NCBI GenBank assembly: GCA_020057445.1
Contig: JAGVFV010000130.1
Span: forward strand, 1 to 8,334
Direction: 5' to 3'
DNA from: an archaeon
Lineage (GTDB): Archaea > Nanobdellota > Nanobdellia > Woesearchaeales > JAHJEM01
Length of the DNA stretch: 8,334 nucleotides
The notes beneath the pieces were generated by a model. The model made no database searches. It had not been told where the DNA came from and saw nothing but the letters and a program-made list of their open reading frames with translations. A program made the position numbers and the translations under genes. Shown in pieces: positions 1 through 6,448 of the stretch (its first letter is position 1; every line of letters starts with the position of its first letter).

Positions 1-965
1 AGACGGAAGGTGTCGTGGCACTGCAAAGGATGGTTTTTAAGCGCTATATCCTCGAAAAAAAAGGCAGCCGGAGGCGGATCCAATTCTGCAAGGACAGGGG
101 CATAATCTGTGATCGATTCCAGGGCGATTGCAGAATGCGCCGGATCTTTTTTATATTCTGAGACAATATCCTGATATACTGTCATTTCCAGACCATCCGC
201 ATCTGTCGAACCGAAGGTGAGCGGAACAGCCGACCATACTTTGCTTTCATCCTGTCTTTTTCTATGAGGCAACTTAAATGCGCTCTCTTCCCTCAATTTG
301 AAGAGGCGATACTGAAAGACAGCATAGGGATCTATACTGAATTCCATCTGGCCAGTATACCGATCATCGATCGACTGGGAAATGCGTGTGTAATCACGAA
401 CAGCCCTCATGATCTGCTCCTTCGTTTCCGCGTTAAACCACATGCCTGCAAGCGGATCATCTTTAGGAGCTACACACCCGCTCTTTGGTGGATGATGCGA
501 ATAACCATCAGGGTTAGTGACAAAATCAATCAAAAAAGACTGACCGGAAGGATGCTCTGCAATGATCCCGAGCATTCCAGGTCTTACATATTTTTGGATG
601 ATGACATCGATTGGTCCCTCAGGAACTGCAACTCTTCGAGACTCTGCATACGTTCTCGCCGCTTGATGCTCATACCCCTCCCTGACTTTCTTGAATGCGT
701 TCACAAGCGACGCATGATCATCATGCTTGACTATAATAGAATCAAAGATGCCTGCGAAACTATGGCCTAAACCATCTTCTCCTGCATAATCAGAACGGAT
801 GATGACCGGATCTGGAAAACCGACACTTTTTGCCGCACGCATCAGATTCCTATCAAGCCATCCTGTCTTTTCCTCCTTTGAGAACCGCACGAATGGAGGG
901 ACCGGCATGTCAGGAAAAGTCGGAACAATATATTCAAGCGTATTTCCTTTTCCCATGACTGCCAT
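1..965 (-). CDS. PEP synthase/PPDK-type ATP-grasp domain protein (C-terminus beyond window)
   Basis: The reading frame is open from ATG at 965 to the left edge, giving 321 residues; the C-terminus is missing. Residues 1-225 resemble the ATP-binding domain of phosphoenolpyruvate synthase and pyruvate phosphate dikinase (PPDK_N). There is a GKG-N-TL loop at 5-10 (compare GGKGANL), PVPPF at 21-25, IIRSDYAGED at 55-64 followed by SFAG at 69-72, IIQKYV at 122-127, and MEFSIDPYAVFQYR at 207-220, which matches the family's E(F/W)-(S/A)-x-D...Q-x-R end motif. In this family the domain uses ATP to phosphorylate a His of a swivelling domain; no such domain is visible in the portion present. The N-terminus before the R-S...ED motif is shorter than in typical PEP synthases. 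Residues 226-321 match nothing I know. ATG at 956 (Met4) is an alternative start; the TATA position favours 965. The substrate cannot be assigned. Confidence 0.72.
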   Translation of the reverse strand, partial: MAVMGKGNTLEYIVPTFPDMPVPPFVRFSKEEKTGWLDRNLMRAAKSVGFPDPVIIRSDYAGEDGLGHSFAGIFDSIIVKHDDHASLVNAFKKVREGYEHQAARTYAESRRVAVPEGPIDVIIQKYVRPGMLGIIAEHPSGQSFLIDFVTNPDGYSHHPPKSGCVAPKDDPLAGMWFNAETKEQIMRAVRDYTRISQSIDDRYTGQMEFSIDPYAVFQYRLFKLREESAFKLPHRKRQDESKVWSAVPLTFGSTDADGLEMTVYQDIVSEYKKDPAHSAIALESITDYAPVLAELDPPPAAFFFEDIALKNHPLQCHDTFR

Positions 966-986
966 GCTCTTTGAGAATGACGACGT

Positions 987-1000
987 CTTTAAAAATATTA
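987..1000 (-). promoter_or_regulatory. TATA-like element of the ATP-grasp gene
   Basis: Read on the minus strand this is TAATATTTTTAAAG, an A/T-only core centred about 28 bases before the ATG at 965. That spacing puts the expected start of transcription at or within a few bases of the start codon, so the message would be leaderless. It lies in the 56-base gap after rtcA, so this gene can be transcribed on its own. The T-run could also help end the rtcA transcript. Confidence 0.55.
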
Positions 1001-1021
1001 CTCAATAGTAGTGATGAGAAG

Positions 1022-2059
1022 TTATTCTTTTTTCGACGTCACTGTTGTCCCTTCTATTGCAAACTTCACATCCAAGAAACTTTCCGTCACATACACGTTT
1101 GACCGCAGGTGGTCTGTGATCCCTGACGTCTGTATCACACATTCTTTTCCCGTCGCTGCGCTGATCGCTCCCATGTACGGCACAAGCTGGTCCGCGAGAT
1201 GCCGGTCGACGCACGCGCCGCTCTCCATCTCCTTCTTGAGATCATCCGCCGCGCACTTTCCTACTTCTTCTGCGCGGACATTCCGCTCGCCAAGCACGCT
1301 TCCGGCGAGGATGCCGTTCTCATACGCCGCCCAGATTACGATGCCTGCGCCGATGGAATGCGTAACAGCGTACTCTTCGTCGATCTTGATAGGGCAATCA
1401 TATGCGAGCTCTTTCCTGCAGGATCTCTTCATCCTTCCTGCGACCTCATTCTTCTCCAGTTCTTTCGCTGCAAAAGAATTCCCATTGATATGCAACAATT
1501 TCCCTCTATCCTGGAAAATGATGGGAGGAAGCGCAGAATCATAGGCATGCCTGCCCTGTACAGTTATCTTCACCTTGCCGCCGCCTTTTGGATAGAATCC
1601 TCGCCTTTCGACTTCCACGTCAATCTTTGCGTAAGGAGAAATGGAAGGGATAAACACATTCCTGAAATAATCCAGAGGCTGGCTGAAGGGCACGTCTGTG
1701 CCTCCGGTGATCTTCAGATACACCTTCTGCTCATGAAAAAGCAGGGGCAGCATAAACGACTGCAGGAGCAGGGTGATCGAGCCTGCCGTGCCGATATCGA
1801 TGGACAGGCTGTCTTTTGCGATCTTCCGAGGAAAGAATGTCACTTGCTCACTGCCAAGGGCAACTCCATCTGCATGGGCATTGCATAATTCTTCCAGTCC
1901 CTTGATGCAGAAGAGATGCTGTGCCTTCAGCCCGGGCTTGTCCCTGCCTTTGCGGATGCCTGTCATCTGGAACGGCTTTGCCGTAAGCGTGGATAATGCC
2001 AGTGCATAGCGGAGCATGGATCCGCCGCCTTCTCCGTGCGTTCCGTCAAGAAAGATCAT
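1022..2059 (-). CDS. rtcA: RNA 3'-terminal phosphate cyclase
   Basis: RtcA converts an RNA 3'-phosphate to a 2',3'-cyclic phosphate using ATP, through a covalent enzyme-AMP intermediate. It is a soluble enzyme acting on RNA ends in repair or processing. The 345-residue length fits the family (about 340). The N-terminus MIFLDGTHGEGGGSMLR is the conserved opening. The signature RGFYPKGGGKV lies at about 153-163, and DRHLADQLVPYM near 285-296 carries the nucleotidylated histidine (His287 when counted from ATG 2059). I chose ATG 2059 over TTG 2074, which would add only MFFRK, because family members begin at MI.(I/L)DG and because a TATA-like element is centred 27 bases before 2059. No RtcB ligase or RtcR is visible in the window. 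The neighbours do not suggest an RNA-repair operon, and each has its own promoter. Confidence 0.96.
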   Translation of the reverse strand: MIFLDGTHGEGGGSMLRYALALSTLTAKPFQMTGIRKGRDKPGLKAQHLFCIKGLEELCNAHADGVALGSEQVTFFPRKIAKDSLSIDIGTAGSITLLLQSFMLPLLFHEQKVYLKITGGTDVPFSQPLDYFRNVFIPSISPYAKIDVEVERRGFYPKGGGKVKITVQGRHAYDSALPPIIFQDRGKLLHINGNSFAAKELEKNEVAGRMKRSCRKELAYDCPIKIDEEYAVTHSIGAGIVIWAAYENGILAGSVLGERNVRAEEVGKCAADDLKKEMESGACVDRHLADQLVPYMGAISAATGKECVIQTSGITDHLRSNVYVTESFLDVKFAIEGTTVTSKKE

Positions 2060-2080
2060 CTTTCTAAAGAACAAACCTTG

Positions 2081-2090
2081 ATTAATAAAG
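2081..2090 (-). promoter_or_regulatory. TATA-like element of rtcA
   Basis: CTTTATTAAT on the minus strand is centred 27 bases before the rtcA ATG at 2059. It sits immediately downstream of the stop codon of the 91-residue gene (2091-2093), so rtcA can be transcribed independently and without a leader. The spacing argues against the upstream TTG start. Confidence 0.6.
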
Positions 2091-2366
2091 TTATAGGTAT
2101 TCCCCTTTATGGAACTTTATCCCATAATGGCCGTTTCCCTTGATCTTCACGAGCTGATACCAATCGCCAAAATACTCATCAACAGGAATGCCTTGCTGTT
2201 CGAGATCGTGCCATGACCTGTGCAGCCCTGCAGCGCTGAGCAATTCCTCAAGCGTATCACGGGAATAGACCTTCTCCTGCAGGCAAAAATCCACAGCCCA
2301 GAGGTAGGTATGCCCAAACAGCCGCACGATCTTGCGATTCCTCTCGATATCCTCTTTTGTCAGCAT
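2091..2366 (-). CDS. hypothetical protein, 91 residues
   Basis: I do not recognise this protein. It has no transmembrane segment or signal peptide and contains only one cysteine, so it is probably a small soluble protein. The first half is charged and probably helical (KEDIERNRKIVRLFGHTYLW, then a second helix around SRDTLEELLSAAG). The C-terminal third, GDWYQLVKIKGNGHYGIKFHK, looks like two beta strands joined by a glycine turn. It is supported as a real gene by an ATG start, a TATA-like element 30 bases before it, tight packing 31 bases before rtcA, and the lack of a better frame on either strand. Co-regulation with rtcA is possible but not shown. Confidence 0.7.
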   Translation of the reverse strand: MLTKEDIERNRKIVRLFGHTYLWAVDFCLQEKVYSRDTLEELLSAAGLHRSWHDLEQQGIPVDEYFGDWYQLVKIKGNGHYGIKFHKGEYL

Positions 2367-2390
2367 GAGTCAACCAGTGTCTTGCTACCT

Positions 2391-2402
2391 TGTCTTAAAC
2401 CT
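2391..2402 (-). promoter_or_regulatory. TATA-like element of the 91-residue gene
   Basis: Minus strand AGGTTTAAGACA, preceded by a purine-rich BRE-like GCGAA, is centred about 30 bases before ATG 2366. It forms one half of the divergent 90-base promoter region shared with the two-component operon on the plus strand. Confidence 0.5.
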
Positions 2403-2413
2403 TTCGCTTGCCC

Positions 2414-2432
2414 AATGCAAACCTTTTTATAC
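2414..2432 (+). promoter_or_regulatory. BRE/TATA element of the two-component operon
   Basis: GCAAAC at 2417-2422, an archaeal BRE-like purine stretch, is followed by TTTTTATAC at 2424-2432. The TATA centre lies about 29 bases before GTG 2457, which predicts a leaderless message starting at or just before that codon. A very similar arrangement (GCAAAC then TTTTTAAATA) precedes the eL41 gene, which supports both. Confidence 0.65.
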
Positions 2433-2456
2433 TCATAACCTCTCCATTGACCTTGG

Positions 2457-2867
2457 GTGATAGACGTGAAAAAAGTTGACGTAACGGGAAAGAAAGTATC
2501 AGGCAGGAAGACACTTCTCATCATCGAAGACGAAAAAAACATCGCGCTCGCGGAAAAGCTCATCCTTGAAAACGATTTCGATGTCCACCTCGCCCATGAC
2601 GGGAAGGAAGGGCATGACAAGGCGCTCGTCCTCAGGCCAGACATCATCCTCCTTGACATCATGCTGCCTTCCATGAGCGGATTTGATGTCTGCAAGCGCC
2701 TGCGCACGAATGCCTCTTTGCAGCATACCAAGATCGTCATGGTCACTGCAAAAGACCAGGACAAGGACGAGCTCATGGGCATGGACCTTGGAGCTGATGA
2801 TTACATCATGAAACCTTTCGAAGCAGACGAACTCATCCACGTCGTCAATCAAGTGCTGAAGATCTGA
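2457..2867 (+). CDS. receiver-only response regulator (CheY-like)
   Basis: This is a 136-residue protein made of one receiver domain preceded by a basic 18-residue extension. The acidic pocket is E24-D25, the phospho-acceptor is D67 in LLDIMLPSMSG, the switch threonine is T97, and the conserved lysine is K119 in DYIMKPF. There is no DNA-binding or enzymatic output domain, so it probably acts by protein-protein contact like CheY or Spo0F, or passes phosphate on. The start is GTG 2457, or GTG 2466 three codons later. The BRE/TATA element fits 2457 as the start of a leaderless message. Its stop overlaps the start of the kinase by one base (TGATG), so the two are co-translated and are almost certainly cognate partners. 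Two-component systems in archaea were largely acquired from bacteria. Confidence 0.93.
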   Translation: MIDVKKVDVTGKKVSGRKTLLIIEDEKNIALAEKLILENDFDVHLAHDGKEGHDKALVLRPDIILLDIMLPSMSGFDVCKRLRTNASLQHTKIVMVTAKDQDKDELMGMDLGADDYIMKPFEADELIHVVNQVLKI

Positions 2868-4333
2868 TGCTCCACGAACTCATCATCCTGTACCATTCCT
2901 TCAACCGATTTCTCGGCACCACGCAAGGGGAATTCTACAAGCAATCCATTGAGGCCATCATCCTTCTCATCATCACGTACATGGTCGCAAGCGAATACGG
3001 CCGTGAGCGCGAGCTTCGGCTCAAATACCTCATCATCGCATTCTCAGCCCTCTTCATCGAGAAGATCTTCGCAGTCATCATCTTGGGAAATGTCCTCTTT
3101 GGATCCCTTGGCTCAAACATCCTCTCCGGACAGCTGCAGATCATCCTCTCCACCCTTGAAATCATCGCCCTCCTCCTCATCGCACACGCATTCACCTACA
3201 CGGCACGAAAGGAAAAACAGGTATTCTTCCAATCCATGAGGATAGAGATCACGGCGATCCTCCTGATATTCGTAAGCTTCCTCATCATCTGGAATGTCAA
3301 TGTCCACTTCCTCCATGAGACCATCAATCTCTACTTCATCTTTGTCATCCATGAGATCATGAAGATCATCGTCCTTGGCTACGCGTTCTACCTCACTCTC
3401 TTCCGCATGAACAAGCATGAAAAATACAGATTCTCCGTCCTCCTTGCCTTTGCCATCTATCTCCTCACTCCCATCCTTACCTTGATCAATCTCGTCTTCC
3501 TCCCTTCAGGCGTCATTCGCGTGCTTTCCCATCCCTTTCCCATCATCGCAATCCTCCTCTTCATGCGGGCGACATACCTCAAGCTCGTCGATAAAGCAAC
3601 GCTCAAAGAGGAAATAACCACGACCCGCACCAAATACCAGCAGGAGTTGGAACTATCAAAACTCAAGGACGAATTCGTCTCGACAGTGAGCCACGAGCTC
3701 AAGACACCGCTCACTTCCATGCGCCTCCATCTCTCACTCCTTGAAAAACAAGGAGACGTGAGTCCAAAACAGCAGGATACTATCGCTCTCGTCCAAAAAG
3801 AGAATAGGCGCCTCACCATGCTCATCAATGACCTCCTCGACCTTTCCAAGCTCGAAAACAAGAAAATCACCCTCAAACTGACAAGGACAAACCTCAACGC
3901 TCTTGTCCAAGATACTCTCTACAACAACATTGCGGAGGAAAAAAAGATCACCTTGACCAACAATATCCCTGAGGAAATCATGGTGGCTCTTGACGAAGAC
4001 AGGTTCAAGCAGGTCATCATCAACCTCTACAGCAATGCGATCAAATTCACGCCTTCTGGAGGCGACATCTCCTTTTCAGCAAAGCAGCATAAGACTTTCT
4101 GGGAGTTCATGATAAAAGACAACGGCATCGGCATCCCCAAGGACAAGCAAAAGCTCCTCTTCACCAAATTCTTCCAGGTGGAAAACTATCTGACGCGCCA
4201 ACAAGGAGGAACAGGCCTTGGACTTGCCATTGTCAAGCACATCATCGATCTTCACCATGGAAAAATAAGCATCAGCTCGGTCGTCGGCAAAGGGACAACT
4301 GTCACCATCCGCATCCCGGTAAAGGTGCGCTAA
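2867..4333 (+). CDS. membrane sensor histidine kinase, 7 predicted transmembrane segments
   Basis: The protein has 488 residues. About seven hydrophobic segments fill residues 28-235 (roughly 28-44, 52-76, 91-111, 127-145, 153-178, 187-211, 220-235). A short coiled linker (240-268) leads to the kinase core. The H-box FVSTVSHELKTPLTS carries phospho-acceptor His276, the N-box is FKQVIINLYSNAIKF with Asn390, G1 is DNGIG at 418-422, the F-box is FTKFFQ at 432-437, and G2 is GGTGLGLAIV at 447-456. All motifs are intact, so it should be active. There is no PAS, HAMP or large extracellular domain, so the stimulus is probably sensed in or at the membrane. Ile and Leu codons in the membrane part end mostly in C (ATC, CTC), giving a repetitive look at DNA level. 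Translation appears coupled to the response regulator through a one-base overlap. Confidence 0.95.
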   Translation: MLHELIILYHSFNRFLGTTQGEFYKQSIEAIILLIITYMVASEYGRERELRLKYLIIAFSALFIEKIFAVIILGNVLFGSLGSNILSGQLQIILSTLEIIALLLIAHAFTYTARKEKQVFFQSMRIEITAILLIFVSFLIIWNVNVHFLHETINLYFIFVIHEIMKIIVLGYAFYLTLFRMNKHEKYRFSVLLAFAIYLLTPILTLINLVFLPSGVIRVLSHPFPIIAILLFMRATYLKLVDKATLKEEITTTRTKYQQELELSKLKDEFVSTVSHELKTPLTSMRLHLSLLEKQGDVSPKQQDTIALVQKENRRLTMLINDLLDLSKLENKKITLKLTRTNLNALVQDTLYNNIAEEKKITLTNNIPEEIMVALDEDRFKQVIINLYSNAIKFTPSGGDISFSAKQHKTFWEFMIKDNGIGIPKDKQKLLFTKFFQVENYLTRQQGGTGLGLAIVKHIIDLHHGKISISSVVGKGTTVTIRIPVKVR

Positions 4334-4351
4334 AACTCCTTCTGAAAGACA

Positions 4352-4362
4352 ATATTTAAAAG
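4352..4362 (+). promoter_or_regulatory. TATA-like element of the surface-protein gene
   Basis: ATATTTAAAAG lies in the 75-base gap after the kinase. It is centred about 53 bases before ATG 4409, so a transcript would carry a leader of roughly 25-30 bases, unlike the other units here. The surface-protein gene can therefore be expressed apart from the two-component operon. Confidence 0.55.
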
Positions 4363-4398
4363 AAAGGCTCTCCAAGGACGTCAGAGAAAGTGAAAAAA

Positions 4399-4403
4399 GA
4401 GGG
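4399..4403 (+). promoter_or_regulatory. Shine-Dalgarno-like site of the surface-protein gene
   Basis: GAGGG ends five bases before ATG 4409 and can pair with the CCUC core near the 3' end of 16S rRNA. It fits the longer leader predicted from the TATA position and fixes the start at 4409, where a clear signal peptide begins. The nearby GTG at 4390 is in another frame. Confidence 0.55.
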
Positions 4404-4408
4404 TTGGA

Positions 4409-6448
4409 ATGAAGATTAGCGCACTTATCATCTTTTTCCTTTGTCTTTATATAGCAAGCGCAGACTGTCCTCCCCTCTCATCAAACCTGAATGCGACAGA
4501 CCTCCACGAAAATATTCTATTCATTGACAACATCTCCAATGAAGACTTCATCTTCTACAGCGCGACCTTCGTCAATTCTACGCTCGACGACATCGGGCTT
4601 GACAAAAACAAAGGGACCATAAGTTTCACACCCCCTGAAGGGAGCGGAGGATCGCACACCCTCGTCCTCATGGCAGTATCCAACACTCCTTGCGTCTCCA
4701 CAGAATACGTGACCTTCACCATCAACAAAAAACCACGGATCACCGCAAAATTCCCAAAAGACAACCCTTCACTCAATGAGGGTGCATTCATGACCTTCTC
4801 CATAGAGATAGAAGGACAGAATCTCTCCTATCGCTGGTTCCTTGACGGCAACCTGACAGAGACAGCCCAAAATTACACCTATGCTCCAGACTATGCGTCT
4901 GACGGCAAACACGCGCTCAAAGTGGTCGTGACAAACCCCTTCAACTATTCTGCAGAAGAATCCTGGACCATAAGAGTATCAAACACGAACAGGCCGCCAT
5001 TCCTTTTCTACAAGCTTCCTGACGTCGTCCTCTACGAAGGCTATTCTGTTCTTGCATACGATCTTGACGACTTCTTTATAGACCCTGACACTGACCCGAT
5101 CACCTACTCACACCAGTTCCTCTTCGAGACAGGAGAATCAGAAAAAGACCTCTTCGTGAACATCATCATCAAAGATGGCATGGTCAACATCACCTCCAAA
5201 CGAGGATTCCTCGGACAGAAGTCAGTGCGCTTCACCGCAAGAGACGACAATGGAAACGTCGGCACATCAAATACAGTCTTACTTGGACTGGTCGAGGACA
5301 AGATCATCTGCGGAGATTCCATCTGCATCGGAGAAGACTGCACCACCTGCCCGCAAGACTGCGGAACATGCGATGGATGCAACGAGCGCTGGGTATGCAC
5401 AGACTGGTCCAACTGCATCGTTGGAGAATTGCAGACGCGATCCTGCAAGGAGATAACTGCGTGCGACGACCCGAAAGGCAGTCCGCAAGTTGCGCGCGTC
5501 TGCCCGAACTCGTGCAGCGACGGAAAGAAGAACCAGAATGAGGACGCAGTGGACTGCGGAGGGGTCTGTCCTGCCTGCCCTGCGTGCAGCGATGGGCAGA
5601 TGAACGGCGCTGAGACAGATATCGATTGCGGAGGAAGCTGCGCCCCTTGCGCACCCCTGAACTCCTGCAGACGGCACGAAGACTGCACATCATTGATATG
5701 CAGGGGCAAGACCTGCCAGGAACCGTCCTGCGCTGACGGAGTCAGGAACCAGAAAGAAGAGGGTGTCGACTGCGGCAAAGTATGCAAGAGAGTCTGTCCC
5801 ACCTGTGTCGATGGCATCAGGAACGAGGGTGAGACAGGCATTGACTGCGGAGGGTCATGTCCACGGGCATGCCCGGCCTGCACTGACAGCATCAAGAACC
5901 AAAATGAAAAAGGAGTGGACTGCGGAGGGCCTTGCAAGGCCTGTTCGCCAAATCATATCATCACGCCATTCGTGGTCATCACAGCGATCATCATCTTCCT
6001 CCTCGGCATCATCGAGCTGAAATTCGGATTCATCTTCCGCCTGTTCAAGCTTGACCAGAATGTGCTCTCTCTCATCTTCATCCTTCGCATATGGAAGGCT
6101 TTCAACAAGGCAAATCCTCATTATACCGCGATAACGCTTGATGCCCTTTCCGCATTCCAGGACATCGCCACGAAGGGATATGACCAGGAAGATACAGATA
6201 TAAAGGTCATCAATCTGGTCAACATCTACTTTGACACCATATTTCGGCTCTCTGACACATTCCGCGATGAACAGATCAAATATAAGATCAATGACCTGGA
6301 GATCCTGGAATCGGGAAAAGGACTCTTGCTTCTCCTTTATAAAAAAAAGCAGGATTGCCAGACAAAAAATTACAAGACAGCTCTTGATGCCATGCGCCTC
6401 AACGAAGACGCAATCGCCATACTCAAAGAACTCAAAGACGTGCTTTGA
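4409..6448 (+). CDS. exported surface protein: beta-sandwich domains, DCGG cysteine repeats, membrane anchor
   Basis: This is a 679-residue single-pass membrane protein. Residues 1-18 form a signal peptide with a likely cut at ASA-DC. Residues 20-105, 110-192 and 195-294 look like three beta-sandwich (Ig/cadherin-like) domains; the third has IDPDTDPITYS and FTARDDNGNVG, typical of cadherin-like folds. A CGDSIC..EDC..CPQDCGTC module is at 301-321, followed by a thrombospondin-1-like WVCTDWSNC...TRSC stretch (328-365). Five cysteine-rich repeats occupy 369-512. A hydrophobic segment lies at about 518-547, then a helical, charged cytoplasmic domain of about 130 residues. Eight N-X-S/T sequons (N28, N41, N56, N138, N148, N155, N179, N260) all lie in the predicted outer part. 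It probably acts as an adhesin or surface receptor; the cytoplasmic domain is unlike a simple anchor and may contact an intracellular partner. The ligand is unknown. Confidence 0.85.
   Translation: MKISALIIFFLCLYIASADCPPLSSNLNATDLHENILFIDNISNEDFIFYSATFVNSTLDDIGLDKNKGTISFTPPEGSGGSHTLVLMAVSNTPCVSTEYVTFTINKKPRITAKFPKDNPSLNEGAFMTFSIEIEGQNLSYRWFLDGNLTETAQNYTYAPDYASDGKHALKVVVTNPFNYSAEESWTIRVSNTNRPPFLFYKLPDVVLYEGYSVLAYDLDDFFIDPDTDPITYSHQFLFETGESEKDLFVNIIIKDGMVNITSKRGFLGQKSVRFTARDDNGNVGTSNTVLLGLVEDKIICGDSICIGEDCTTCPQDCGTCDGCNERWVCTDWSNCIVGELQTRSCKEITACDDPKGSPQVARVCPNSCSDGKKNQNEDAVDCGGVCPACPACSDGQMNGAETDIDCGGSCAPCAPLNSCRRHEDCTSLICRGKTCQEPSCADGVRNQKEEGVDCGKVCKRVCPTCVDGIRNEGETGIDCGGSCPRACPACTDSIKNQNEKGVDCGGPCKACSPNHIITPFVVITAIIIFLLGIIELKFGFIFRLFKLDQNVLSLIFILRIWKAFNKANPHYTAITLDALSAFQDIATKGYDQEDTDIKVINLVNIYFDTIFRLSDTFRDEQIKYKINDLEILESGKGLLLLLYKKKQDCQTKNYKTALDAMRLNEDAIAILKELKDVL
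5513..5944 (+). repeat. five tandem DG..N..E...DCGG coding repeats
   Basis: Within the surface protein, residues 369-390, 393-414, 441-463, 466-488 and 491-512 follow the pattern C-x-D-G-x-x-N-x-x-E-x-x-x-D-C-G-G-x-C-x(2,3)-C. Repeat 5 has S for the first G, and repeat 3 has DCGK. A different cysteine module of the C..HEDC.S..C...C type (420-436) separates repeats 2 and 3. Similar repeats are known from large secreted bacterial and archaeal surface proteins. The D, N and E positions could bind calcium, but that is inference. Confidence 0.8.

Noticed and set aside
264..770. 168-residue plus-strand frame
   Set aside because: It is antisense to the ATP-grasp gene, whose minus-strand frame is open across 1-965 and carries recognisable motifs. 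The plus-strand translation has no domain and no promoter.
1199..1888. 229-residue plus-strand frame
   Set aside because: It lies wholly opposite rtcA, whose motifs and catalytic histidine are intact on the minus strand.
2059..2074. TTG start for rtcA at 2074
   Set aside because: It adds five residues absent from the family and would lie only about 12 bases from the TATA centre. ATG 2059 has the expected 27-base spacing.
5104..5937. 277-residue minus-strand frame opposite the surface-protein repeats
   Set aside because: It is an open frame caused by the base pattern of the cysteine repeats on the other strand. It is rich in low-complexity PPQS units and lacks a start signal.
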